64,000 nucleotides of DNA from Candidatus Aenigmatarchaeota archaeon (GTDB lineage Archaea; Aenigmatarchaeota; Aenigmatarchaeia; QMZP01; QMZT01). Below are positions 42,747 to 50,113 of this stretch, piece by piece. Numbering within the stretch: the stretch's first letter is position 1; every line of letters begins with the position of its first letter. A program made the translations under genes and the position numbers. The notes beneath the pieces were generated by a model that ran no database searches, was not told the origin of the DNA, and saw only the letters and a program-made list of their open reading frames with translations. The stretch spans positions 1 to 64,000 of the forward strand of contig JAPLVC010000003.1 of NCBI GenBank assembly GCA_026397315.1, in the 5' to 3' direction.

Positions 42747-43178
42747 TTACATCATCCTCTCGATGAGCTTGTTTATCTTGTCGCCCCTGTAACCCAGCGC
42801 GCCCTTCGGGAACGCTCTCTTAATGCCCTCGTATCCCTTCCTCGGCGGGCTGAGCCTGAAAAGGGGCTTGAAACCCTTGATATCATTCATGTTTTTCTGC
42901 TTCTTTATCGTGTCTGCGACGTCCTTAGCAGCTTTTTCGTCGAGCTTCTTGTCGCCTTCCATGCGGCCGCGGGCAGCGACTAGCTTCTCGAGCGTCGCTT
43001 CGCTGATCTCGCCCCACGTGACGAAGTCCTTGACCTTTTTTATCATGCCCTCGATCTGCGGCTCTTTCCTGACGATGACGCAATGATTCACGCGCGTGAG
43101 GCGCATCATCTTCATCGTGGCGTTTATTTCCTTTTTCTTGTCGACTGTGCCGCGGACCCTTATGACAGCAAACATCAT
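42747..43178 (-). CDS. rpl30: 50S ribosomal protein uL30
   Basis: 143 residues. MFAVIRVRGTVDKKKEINATMKMMRLTRVNHCVIV is the archaeal uL30 start, and the C-terminal extension with FRLSPPRKGYEGIKRAFPKGALGYRGDKIN is typical of archaeal and eukaryal members. It overlaps the rps5 stop by one base and runs into rpl15 without gap. Confidence 0.95.
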   Translation of the reverse strand: MMFAVIRVRGTVDKKKEINATMKMMRLTRVNHCVIVRKEPQIEGMIKKVKDFVTWGEISEATLEKLVAARGRMEGDKKLDEKAAKDVADTIKKQKNMNDIKGFKPLFRLSPPRKGYEGIKRAFPKGALGYRGDKINKLIERMM

Positions 43179-44062
43179 CAGATATCACCCTTCGTCCTGC
43201 TCAGGTTCTTCAGAGCCTCGAACATAGCCAGCGCGAGGTTTATTCTCGTGCATGACTGGCCGGAAATCTTTGAGCGGATGTCTTTTACGCCGGCGAGTTT
43301 AAGCAGTTTCTTGCTTTCCTTGTCAGCCACTATGCCTACGCCCATCGGCGTGGGCATAAGCTCGATCTTGACCGAGCCGGTCTTGCCTGTTGTCTTGAAA
43401 GGAATAGAATGCGCCCCGCCGCAGTTGCACTCCCACGAGCCGCAGCCCCTGCGGACGCTTATGACGTTCAGTTTCGCCTGTTGTAAAGCCTTTTCTATCG
43501 CGGTCCTGTGCTCGTTTGAGGACGCCTTGCCTATGCCTATGACGCCGTCGCCGTTGCCTACTGCGACGACCGATGTGAGCTTGAATCTCCTGCCCGACTT
43601 GTGCATCCTGGCTGTCATTCTCGTTGGCGTGCGGCGAATACCGCCGCCCTTGCCTGGCGTGCCGCCTATGTGCACAAGCTCTTCCATCAGGTCCGGGACA
43701 AGATAATCGACAATCTGTGGCTCGAGAATTATTTTGCCTTTCGAAAGCAGGTCTTTGATGTCCTTGAACTTGCCGCTGACCACTTCTTTACCCAGTTCAG
43801 TCTTCGGCAACCATGCGGAAACCCTTTCCTCAGCCTTTCGCCTCCGAGACGGTTCGTATTCGCGGCCCTTCTTTATCTGCTCCTCGACTTCCTCGGTCAC
43901 GACTTCCTTTTTCTCGGCCGTTTCCTCGACAGCTTCCTGGACTTTCTCCTCTGCAACTTCGAGTTCGGTTTCAGCCGTTTCCTGGGCTGCGTCTTCCAAG
44001 TTTTCTTCCTTCTTCTCCATTTCTACTCCGGTTTCCTCATGCTTGAGTTTCTTTTTAGTCAC
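43178..44062 (-). CDS. rps5: 30S ribosomal protein uS5 with acidic N-terminal extension
   Basis: 294 residues, about 80 longer than usual. The standard archaeal uS5 begins near residue 80 (ERVSAWLPKTELGKEVVSG) and shows RRTPTRMTARMHKSGRRF, AVGNGDGVIGIGKASS, RRGCGSWECNCGGAHSIPFKTTGK and MPTPMGVGIVADKES. Residues 1-75 are almost only Glu, Ala, Lys, Val and Thr in short repeats (EETAEK, EVAEEK, EAVEET). The reading frame is continuous and no ATG occurs at the usual place, so the extension is probably translated. It is likely disordered or helical. Confidence 0.93.
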   Translation of the reverse strand: MTKKKLKHEETGVEMEKKEENLEDAAQETAETELEVAEEKVQEAVEETAEKKEVVTEEVEEQIKKGREYEPSRRRKAEERVSAWLPKTELGKEVVSGKFKDIKDLLSKGKIILEPQIVDYLVPDLMEELVHIGGTPGKGGGIRRTPTRMTARMHKSGRRFKLTSVVAVGNGDGVIGIGKASSNEHRTAIEKALQQAKLNVISVRRGCGSWECNCGGAHSIPFKTTGKTGSVKIELMPTPMGVGIVADKESKKLLKLAGVKDIRSKISGQSCTRINLALAMFEALKNLSRTKGDI

Positions 44063-44139
44063 TTTTTCACCTGCAATCCTGAATCCTAAATGATAATTTT
44101 ATTGGTTATTATAGATATACACATTATATAAAAGGATAC

Positions 44140-44766
44140 TTATTTATATCTTCGCCTTTTTTTAATAGTTTCCATCCTCGCCAGGACGTCTTTTGAGGCC
44201 GTAAAACAGTCCGCATAAGCGGCCAGCACGCTTTCCCAGCACTCGTCGAGGACGGCGAAATGAGTCGATTTCAGCGCCTCGTACAGCAGGAAAAGGTCGA
44301 CCGCGCGATCTTCTGCCGAAAGCGAGAACTTGCCCAGGCCGAAATCGATAAGGTAAACGCGGCCATCGCTTCCGCTTAGAATCATGTTCGAGGTCGTCAG
44401 GTCGCCGTGTATGATGCCCGCGATATGGAGGCCTGCGACCAGCGCGCCGACCTCTTCGCACGTCTTCCTGCGCGCTTCTGCATCCATCGAGTTGAGCGCG
44501 TCCTTCAGCTTCGTCCCTTTCACGTATTCCATGACGAGCCTGAAGTCGTCCTCTGTGCGGACGCGCGGGACAGACACGTTGCTAGCGCGTGCGCGCTCCA
44601 TGAGCTTCGCTTCTGCTCGCGTCCTCTGCTTGCGTATCTTCACGTCGATCTGCGGGATGCGATACCCTTTCGCGACGCGCTCTTTCACCAGTTCGCCATC
44701 GCGCAGGTAGAGAATCGCTTCAGCGCCCCGCTGGATTATTTTTTCCTTTGTAATATCATGGCTCAT
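44140..44766 (-). CDS. bud32: KEOPS complex kinase/ATPase Bud32
   Basis: 208 residues from the ATG at 44766 (MSHDITKEKIIQRGAEAIL); the frame to 44832 runs through the promoter. Small kinase fold: GAEAILYL, the Lys of ELVKERVAKGYR, RTRAEAKLMERAR with the alpha-C Glu, catalytic HGDLTTSNMIL, and IDFGLGKFS in place of DFG. The C-terminus KKRRRYK is typical. It works with Kae1 in making t6A on tRNAs. Kae1 is not in this window, so the two are not fused here. Confidence 0.93.
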   Translation of the reverse strand: MSHDITKEKIIQRGAEAILYLRDGELVKERVAKGYRIPQIDVKIRKQRTRAEAKLMERARASNVSVPRVRTEDDFRLVMEYVKGTKLKDALNSMDAEARRKTCEEVGALVAGLHIAGIIHGDLTTSNMILSGSDGRVYLIDFGLGKFSLSAEDRAVDLFLLYEALKSTHFAVLDECWESVLAAYADCFTASKDVLARMETIKKRRRYK

Positions 44767-44797
44767 AGAATAAAGATGTAAGGCTTTTTTATATGGT

Positions 44798-45124
44798 TTA
44801 GCAGTTGTACCTGTTGACGTCTCTTTTTTCAAGGCACAGAAGCGGTGAACGTGTGAGGTACATCAAATAAGTCTTAAATTCGCCCTGTGTTATGTCATAG
44901 GAATTGCTCGAACCGTAACCGTTTTTTACGTATAACTTAACGGGGGTTTTCGGCTTTCCTGTATCAACATAGCGTTGCAATATTATGCTCGATGTCTTTG
45001 GGCCTATCTCTATGGTTTTATCTCCGAGCGTTATCTCTCCAAATTTAATATTACCGGAATCGTCTTTCTGTGACTTAAAATGATATTGTATATCTACGAT
45101 ATCCTTGTTCAATCTAGGACACAT
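44798..45124 (-). CDS. Unknown small protein upstream of bud32
   Basis: 108 residues, soluble, mixed strands and helices. Sections such as FGEITLGDKTIEIGPKTSS and RYVDTGKPKTPVKLYVKNG read as strands. No family. A TATA box (TTTTTAAATACAAAATTTATC, minus strand) is about 25-40 bases ahead, so it has its own promoter. It ends 31 bases before the bud32 start. Confidence 0.5.
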   Translation of the reverse strand: MCPRLNKDIVDIQYHFKSQKDDSGNIKFGEITLGDKTIEIGPKTSSIILQRYVDTGKPKTPVKLYVKNGYGSSNSYDITQGEFKTYLMYLTRSPLLCLEKRDVNRYNC

Positions 45125-45193
45125 TTAAATCACTTATTAGTGATAAATTTTGTATTTAAAAAGGTTATTGCGCCGCTTTTGATGATTTCGAAG

Positions 45194-46135
45194 TTATTTT
45201 CTCCACAGCTCGCACGTCTTGCATATTTTCTGCGAACTCGGCTCCCCGCACTTCTGGCAGCGCAGCAGCTCGAAGCCGCCCTTCTTGACGACTTCCCTGA
45301 TACCGGGCGCGAGGCGAAGGAACGTGTTGAGCACCGAGAACTTTGTGCCCGGACTCTCGGCCTCGAGCGTGTTCAGGAAGTCGCGCACTTTGAAACGCGG
45401 CCCCTCGATGAACGGGCATTCGTTCTCCTGTATCTCCAGCCCGTTGAGTAGCGCGTAGAGACCGATCTCGCGCTCAGGAATCTCGCGAAAAGGCTTTATA
45501 CGCGGCACGAAAAGCCTGCTCTGGACCAGCGGCTCGCCTGCCATGCGCGCTAGGCGCATCAGGTCGCCGCGGATGTAATCCATCATTATGCCCTGCACTT
45601 CGTCGTCGAGGTTCATGCCGAACACGATTTTATGCGCGCCCAGCTCCCTCGCCTTCCTGTTGAGCAGCCAGCGGCGGGCGAGGCCGCAATAAGTGCACGC
45701 CGTCCCTTCCCACTTGCCGGACTTTTTCAGGCCTTTGACGACGTCGCTCAGCGGCCTGCCTAATTCGTCGCTGAACGAAAAAACGTGATGCTTTATGCGG
45801 AGCTTTTTGCACAGCTTTTTGGCTATTTTTAGGCTATCGTCCCTGTAACCGGCGATGCCCTCGTCGATGGTTATGGCGAACATCGCTACGTCCCGTCGCT
45901 TGCGCAGGATTTTGTGCAGCATGTAGAGCGCGGCTGTCGAATCCTTGCCGCCGGAGACTGCGAAAGCGACGGTTTCGCCATGGCCTATCATCTTGCCCTT
46001 GCGCATCGTCTTGCGGACCTTGTCCTCGATGCTCTGGATGAAGTGCCCGCGGCAGAGATACGTGCCCTCGTATTTCCTATGATAGACGGCCTTTTTGCCG
46101 CATTTGGTGCAATAACCGGGCTTTGACATAATCAT
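45194..46135 (-). CDS. ttuA: tRNA 2-thiolation enzyme (TtuA/Ncs6 family)
   Basis: 313 residues. An N-terminal zinc ribbon (CTKCGKKAVYHRK...CRGHF), PP-loop FAVSGGKDSTAAL, Cys pair in CTYCGLARRWLL, and a C-terminal zinc ribbon CQKCGEP...CKTCELW. This is the TtuA/TIGR00269 architecture, in which a 4Fe-4S cluster bound by the inner Cys pair and a further Cys (ENECPF) transfers sulphur to U54 or U34 of tRNA. A leaderless start at 46135 fits the TATA box (GGGATTTAAATCC) 25 bases ahead. The ubiquitin-like sulphur carrier is 500 bases away (46648). Confidence 0.92.
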   Translation of the reverse strand: MIMSKPGYCTKCGKKAVYHRKYEGTYLCRGHFIQSIEDKVRKTMRKGKMIGHGETVAFAVSGGKDSTAALYMLHKILRKRRDVAMFAITIDEGIAGYRDDSLKIAKKLCKKLRIKHHVFSFSDELGRPLSDVVKGLKKSGKWEGTACTYCGLARRWLLNRKARELGAHKIVFGMNLDDEVQGIMMDYIRGDLMRLARMAGEPLVQSRLFVPRIKPFREIPEREIGLYALLNGLEIQENECPFIEGPRFKVRDFLNTLEAESPGTKFSVLNTFLRLAPGIREVVKKGGFELLRCQKCGEPSSQKICKTCELWRK

Positions 46136-46243
46136 AGAATAAACCCTGGATTTAAATCCCGGCGTATGGCCGGTATGAATTAGTGTTATCACTATAAAGA
46201 AGTTAAAATAAAGCTTTATAAGGAGAGAAACGTAGTATATAAT

Positions 46244-46636
46244 ATGGTCAAAAAAGCAACGATTATCGCGCTAATACAACAGTATGATAAACACACAGAA
46301 GTTGAAATCAACTTTAAACCGCGCAACGAAGACGTTGATTTGCACGCGCACGATTTTTTCGCAACGCCACGTTTGGCCGGCACCAAAATTTTTACATATG
46401 ACCAGGAGCCGGAAAAAAAACACCCCGGACAAACTGTCCATAAAATAAGATTCAAATTGCCTCACACAGGAGATCTGAATGCTCAAGCCGTTGAAGTCAT
46501 GGTAAATGGCTATGTGAGCCAGCTCACTAGCACTATTAGCGATGCGATGGCAAAAAGCACGGGTGTAAACACATACCCGATTGCAATGAAAAGTGTCACA
46601 CAATCAATGGGAAGTGCCGCACAAAAGAAATACTGA
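46244..46636 (+). CDS. Unknown protein between ttuA and its carrier
   Basis: 130 residues. Strands such as EVEINFKPRNEDVDLHAHDFF and HKIRFKLPH, then a helix-rich C-terminal part rich in Ser, Thr, Met and Ala. No signal peptide or membrane helix. No family is recognised. It lies on the opposite strand to both neighbours and has its own promoter (AAAGCTTTATAAGG at about 46211). Confidence 0.5.
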   Translation: MVKKATIIALIQQYDKHTEVEINFKPRNEDVDLHAHDFFATPRLAGTKIFTYDQEPEKKHPGQTVHKIRFKLPHTGDLNAQAVEVMVNGYVSQLTSTISDAMAKSTGVNTYPIAMKSVTQSMGSAAQKKY

Positions 46637-46647
46637 TCCCGTTTTTT

Positions 46648-46848
46648 TCAGCCGCCTGAGACTACCTTTATCAATTCTATTTTATCGTTGTTCGCCAGCG
46701 GCTCGTCGTCCGTTATTATCTCCCTGCCGCGCCTGACGAGGACGGTTTCCGGGTTCACGCCGAGCTTTTGCACGGCGTCTATCGCTTTCGCTTTATCCGG
46801 CAGGACGAGCGTGTGTTTCCTGCCCTGGAGCTCGGCGACGATTTTCAT
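46648..46848 (-). CDS. Ubiquitin-like sulphur carrier (SAMP/TtuB/MoaD-like)
   Basis: 66 residues of beta-grasp type. It ends in VVSGG, the Gly-Gly terminus that is activated by an E1-like enzyme. MKIVAELQGRKHTLVLP, NPETVLVRRGREIITDDEPL and NDKIELIKVVSGG follow the ThiS/MoaD/Urm1 layout. The likely partner is the TtuA/Ncs6-like enzyme at 45194; carrying sulphur for ThiS or MoaD-type reactions or protein conjugation is also possible. Confidence 0.85.
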   Translation of the reverse strand: MKIVAELQGRKHTLVLPDKAKAIDAVQKLGVNPETVLVRRGREIITDDEPLANNDKIELIKVVSGG

Positions 46849-46909
46849 AACTAATATAAAAGAGATTTATAATAAATACTGTAAACCGGGAACAGAGCGC
46901 AAAAACAAA

Positions 46910-47069
46910 GCTGGGATGGCCGAGCTAGGTTCAAGGCGATGGACTCGAATGGATATCATGAGGCGAATGCCTGTGATTGCGCGACATCCATTGGGCTTCT
47001 GCCCGCGCAGGTTCAAAAGCGAAAGACGCAGATTGCATCTGCGTCCGCTTGAAACTCCTGCTCCCAGCG
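46910..47069 (+). tRNA. tRNA-Ser(CGA) with two introns
   Basis: Acceptor stem GCTGGGA pairs with TCCCAGC (47062-47068) and the discriminator is G; CCA is not encoded. Anticodon stem ATGGA/TCCAT, loop CTCGAA with anticodon CGA at 46946-46948. A first intron of about 36 bases (46950-46985) sits at the usual 37/38 site. The long variable arm GGGC-TTCT-GCCC proves the serine type. The T stem is GCAGG/CCTGC, but about 38 bases interrupt the T loop after TTCAAA (47014 onward) and carry their own stem (AAGCG...CGCTT). That second intron is at a non-canonical place. Confidence 0.88.
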
Positions 47070-47075
47070 CTAACC

Positions 47076-47147
47076 GGGCTGGTGGTCTAGTGGCATGACG
47101 TCGCCTTCACACGGCGAAGATCAAGGGTTCAATTCCCTTCCGGCCCA
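47076..47147 (+). tRNA. tRNA-Val(CAC)
   Basis: 72 bases. Acceptor GGGCTGG with CCGGCCC (one G-T pair), anticodon stem TCGCC/GGCGA around TTCACAC, anticodon CAC, T arm AGGG-TTCAATT-CCCT. No intron and no encoded CCA. It starts six bases after tRNA-Ser, so the two are probably processed from one transcript. Confidence 0.93.
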
Positions 47148-47192
47148 TCACGCTGAACTTATAAAAACGCATCGGAATAATATGTTGTAATC

Positions 47193-47265
47193 GGGTCCAT
47201 GGTCTAGTGGCTATGACGTCTGCTTGACGTGCAGAAGATCGCTGGTTCGAGTCCGGCTGGACCCA
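47193..47265 (+). tRNA. tRNA-Val(GAC)
   Basis: 73 bases. Acceptor GGGTCCA with TGGACCC, anticodon stem TCTGC/GCAGA around TTGACGT, anticodon GAC, T arm GCTGG-TTCGAGT-CCGGC, discriminator A. No intron, no CCA. With the preceding CAC gene it gives two Val isoacceptors side by side. Confidence 0.93.
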
Positions 47266-47351
47266 TCTTTTTCCAAAGCTTTCACGTGCTTTTTCCGGCG
47301 CCTCTTATCAATATATAAATAAAAGACACAGTGATTATTGTTATCAGGCAT

Positions 47352-47484
47352 GCCCCGGTAGTCTAGTGGCCAAGGATACCGGCCTTTCGGGTGCTTTTCG
47401 AAGTCTCGAAAGGTAAGAGCTCCGCAGCGAGCGATGACTTCACGAAGAAAGCCGGTGACCCGGGTTCAAATCCCGGCCGGGGCA
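47352..47484 (+). tRNA. tRNA-Glu(TTC) with anticodon-loop intron
   Basis: Acceptor GCCCCGG with CCGGGGC, discriminator A. Anticodon stem CCGGC/GCCGG encloses CTTTCG, anticodon TTC at 47386-47388. An insert of about 60 bases (about 47390-47449) follows at 37/38. It begins GGTGCTTTTCG and ends GAAGAAA, consistent with a bulge-helix-bulge substrate. T arm CCGGG-TTCAAAT-CCCGG is normal. Confidence 0.9.
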
Positions 47485-47495
47485 CTTGAGCAAAA

Positions 47496-47513
47496 GCGCG
47501 GTTTCCGCCGCGC
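47496..47513 (+). terminator. Hairpin after the tRNA cluster
   Basis: GCGCGG-TTTCCG-CCGCGC, a 6-bp GC stem 12 bases after tRNA-Glu, followed 10 bases later by CTTTTTAAACTTTT. It may end the tRNA transcript. Confidence 0.4.
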
Positions 47514-47558
47514 CGGCCTGCTTTTTAAACTTTTAAAATTTGACGACAAGTATATTAC

Positions 47559-48317
47559 ATGAACTACGGCTGCGACAACTGCACCAACTGCGGCGCATGC
47601 TGCACTGGCTTGGACATCGAGCTCTCGAAAGAGGACATCCGCTCGCTCGTTTCTCTGGGCTACAAGCTTGAAGATTTTCTCGAAACAGAGCCGGTTCCCA
47701 TGCTCAAGACGAGCCCAGGCAAGAGGAGATGCATTTTTCTCGACAACAAAAATTTCTGCGCTATCCACGGCCGACATGGCCACGCAGCGAAGCCCCACAC
47801 GTGCAGACATTACCCGAAGATGACGCAAGAAGCGCTTAGCCAGAGGGATTACAGATTCTTCAAATACGGCGGCAAGACGCTTTCGCGCGACGTGCTGGCC
47901 AATATCCTGGCATCCATGAAAGACGTCCACGAGAGCGAGCTTTTCAAGTCTCTTCTCTTCCGCCTGGAGAAACTGAGAAAACAAAAGGCGTCTTACATAG
48001 ACACGTTCAATTACGACGATAACAGGAGACACTCGGAACTGCGCAAGACCTTCGCGAGGAGAAGGGCAATCAAGCTGGCGAAGGCTAAGGTCAGAAGCGA
48101 CGACATCGCGGAATTCGCCGCCATTACCAAAAGGCGAAGCTTCGACTCGTCCGGTTTCACCGGTGAGCTGCGCGCGAGGCTCATGAAAGGCGAGGGACAC
48201 AACCACAACCTGCCGGAAATGTTGCTAGCGTATCTCTACGCGATAAAGAAAGCGGAGCCGCGCGACGCGAAGGCGGCTGCCAAATATTTCTTCGAGTGGA
48301 ACGCCAAGAGATTCTAG
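47559..48317 (+). CDS. YkgJ-type zinc/iron-chelating cysteine cluster protein
   Basis: 252 residues. The domain covers the first 95: CDNCTNCGACCTGLDIEL, GKRRCIFLDNKNFCAIHG and KPHTCRHYPKM, matching the C-x2-C-G-x-CC ... C ... C-x-I ... KP-x-x-C-x-x-YP pattern of the YkgJ family. The metal is thought to be Zn or an Fe-S centre; no reaction is established. The C-terminal 150 residues are helical and charged, without any known domain. It follows the tRNA cluster and precedes a small zinc ribbon gene. Confidence 0.8.
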   Translation: MNYGCDNCTNCGACCTGLDIELSKEDIRSLVSLGYKLEDFLETEPVPMLKTSPGKRRCIFLDNKNFCAIHGRHGHAAKPHTCRHYPKMTQEALSQRDYRFFKYGGKTLSRDVLANILASMKDVHESELFKSLLFRLEKLRKQKASYIDTFNYDDNRRHSELRKTFARRRAIKLAKAKVRSDDIAEFAAITKRRSFDSSGFTGELRARLMKGEGHNHNLPEMLLAYLYAIKKAEPRDAKAAAKYFFEWNAKRF

Positions 48318-48384
48318 TTTCCGCCTGCGGCGGGCGCTCAAGTTTTTAAACTGCGAAATACTATGTATTCTACAGTGATGGCAA

Positions 48385-48546
48385 ATGCCCGTGTTTGAAA
48401 AATACTGCGACAAGTGCGGAGAGCCTTCCACGAGCCTCAAGAACGTCAACGGCAGGATGATATGCGCCAAGTGCCGCGGCGTGCATTTCGAAGAGGACGA
48501 GGAGCTCACGAGGAAAGCGAAACTCAGGAAAATGTGGCTGAAGTAA
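48385..48546 (+). CDS. Small zinc-ribbon protein
   Basis: 53 residues from the ATG at 48385. CDKCGEPS at 8-15 and CAKCRG at 27-32 form one zinc site; the rest is a charged helix (FEEDEELTRKAKLRKMWLK). An ATG 7 bases earlier is in another frame and stops at once. Its length put it below common gene-finder limits. It may be linked in expression to the tRNA-Leu gene 40 bases downstream. Confidence 0.6.
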   Translation: MPVFEKYCDKCGEPSTSLKNVNGRMICAKCRGVHFEEDEELTRKAKLRKMWLK

Positions 48547-48586
48547 GCAAAAAATGGCGCCATATAAAAAATCACTCGAAACAATC

Positions 48587-48743
48587 GCGGGGGTACCCAA
48601 GCGGTCAAAGGGGCTAGAATACCTAAGTTCGCTTCGACTGGTATGGCCAAGTTTAGGTATGGCTAAGTTCAGGCATTGGCTGCAAGGCCGTTGAAATGCC
48701 TAGTGCTTTAGTAGCTTCCAGGGTTCGAATCCCTGCTCCCGCA
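48587..48743 (+). tRNA. tRNA-Leu(CAG) with two introns
   Basis: Acceptor GCGGGGG pairs with CTCCCGC (48736-48742), discriminator A, D arm CCCAAGCGGTCAAAGGGG and T arm CAGGG-TTCGAAT-CCCTG are regular, and the variable arm TGCTTTAGTAGC is of leucine type. The middle only folds if two inserts are removed: about 49 bases (48618-48666) inside the 5' anticodon stem and about 24 bases (48674-48697) at 37/38. The result is stem CTAGG/CCTAG with loop TTCAGG and anticodon CAG at 48670-48672. The first insert has its own stem (ATACCTAA pairing with TTAGGTAT). Exact splice points are uncertain by a base or two. Confidence 0.8.
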
Positions 48744-48807
48744 TAACTTTTTCTTTTGTTGTCCGGTCTTTTCCAGATTTATTAATAAACCGGGACATAA
48801 TCTAAAT

Positions 48808-49206
48808 ATGGCAGTTTTCGGCAAATCGCCAGACGAGAAACAGGAAAGGATAATGGTGGACCTGATAAACAGGGTCAACGAGAACGTCCAGCGATTGAGG
48901 GTCATAGAGCAAAAGATGCAGGCGGCCGACCTCAGGATAAACTCGGCCGAGCAGAACGTCGTTTCTTACACCAAGAACATGCAGAAGGAGCTCTCGGACA
49001 AGAATACAACCATTTCCCAGATAGATGAGAGGATAGAGAAGATAGAGATCGCATACATGGAGATTCTCAAGCAGCTAAAGCTCGTCGCCACCAGGGCGAA
49101 TCTCGATGAACTTAAGCAACTCGTTTCGATATACGACCCGATGAAATCGAGTTTCGTCACCAAGGAAGAGATGGAAAGGTTTGTCGAGGAAAAGCTTTCA
49201 AAATAG
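48808..49206 (+). CDS. Coiled-coil protein, small
   Basis: 132 residues, almost all helix with heptad spacing from about 10 to 110 (MVDLINRVNENVQRLRVIEQ...ISQIDERIEKIEIAYMEIL). The N-terminus is MAVFGKSPDEKQ. No known family; the pattern is similar to small coiled-coil proteins found in many DPANN genomes, some placed near surface-filament genes. It lies 47 bases before a second coiled-coil gene on the same strand. Confidence 0.6.
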   Translation: MAVFGKSPDEKQERIMVDLINRVNENVQRLRVIEQKMQAADLRINSAEQNVVSYTKNMQKELSDKNTTISQIDERIEKIEIAYMEILKQLKLVATRANLDELKQLVSIYDPMKSSFVTKEEMERFVEEKLSK

Positions 49207-49253
49207 TATTTTAAGAGGATGCTACAAAGAATATAATAGACGGGGTGTTCGCA

Positions 49254-50111
49254 GTGAATCTTAATCCTTTTGGCGGCAAAAAAAAGAGTAAAGGCCCACC
49301 GGGCATGGGTGACGAAGCTTTCGGTCCGCCGGCTCATGCGAGAGGTCCTCCGGAAAGGCGCATCGTACCCACCGATGAAGTGAGGGCATGGTCGTCGAGG
49401 GGGATGTCGGAACCCGACATAATAAGGAACCTGCGAAGGGAGGGCTATGCCACGGGCGAGATAGACCAAGCCATGAAGGAGGCGCTGCGCAGCAGGGTCT
49501 CAGGCAACTTCTACAACAACAAACCCATGGTCAACGAATACGGCGAGGCGTCGCTGGGGCCTCCGCCGGAAGAGGCGCCTGAAAGGGAAGACATACCCAA
49601 GGGCCTCGGCTACCCCGGAGCCGACATGGACGATGATGACATAACGCCGCCGCCTTATGATTCTCCAGCAGAGCAGCAGAGAGAGCCGCAATACCCTGAC
49701 ATGCCTGAAGGCGACTACTTCAACGAGCCTGCCCCAAGAAGGCCCGCTCCGGCCATGAGAGGCCCGACGAGGGGGGTTGACAGGCGCGAAATCGAAGAAC
49801 TAGCGGAAGTCATAGTCGAGGAGAAGCTGCGCGAACTAAAGGAGCACTTCAAGGCGATAGACATGCAGTTCCAGCAGGTGACCAGGAAAGTCGACTCGAT
49901 TTCGGATGAGATGAACAGGGTGCGCATGGAAAAGAGCAACGAAGTGAAAGGCATCGAGGGCAAGATAGACGGCTACTCCAGGAACATGGACGAGATCAAC
50001 GGCCGGATGGAATCGATGGAGAAGGCGCTTAAAGACTCGTTGTCACCGATGCTCGAATCGATGCGCTCGCTGGCGGATCTCGTAAAGAGCATGAAGGAAA
50101 AAAGCAAATAG
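49254..50111 (+). CDS. Proline-rich linker plus coiled-coil protein
   Basis: 285 residues if started at GTG 49254, which has GGGGTG 6 bases ahead; GTG 49245 is the alternative. N-terminus NLNPFGGKKKSKGPPG, then about residues 40-75 a UBA-like three-helix segment (VRAWSSRGMSEPDIIRNLRREGYATGEIDQAM), then an acidic Pro-rich linker (about 95-165) and a C-terminal coiled coil (about 175-280). The 'S-x-x-x-G-x-S-x-x-x-I-x-x-L-R-x-x-G-Y' pattern is shared with other archaeal proteins that have similar helices. Function unknown; probably works with the preceding coiled-coil gene. Confidence 0.6.
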   Translation: MNLNPFGGKKKSKGPPGMGDEAFGPPAHARGPPERRIVPTDEVRAWSSRGMSEPDIIRNLRREGYATGEIDQAMKEALRSRVSGNFYNNKPMVNEYGEASLGPPPEEAPEREDIPKGLGYPGADMDDDDITPPPYDSPAEQQREPQYPDMPEGDYFNEPAPRRPAPAMRGPTRGVDRREIEELAEVIVEEKLRELKEHFKAIDMQFQQVTRKVDSISDEMNRVRMEKSNEVKGIEGKIDGYSRNMDEINGRMESMEKALKDSLSPMLESMRSLADLVKSMKEKSK

Positions 50112-50113
50112 TT

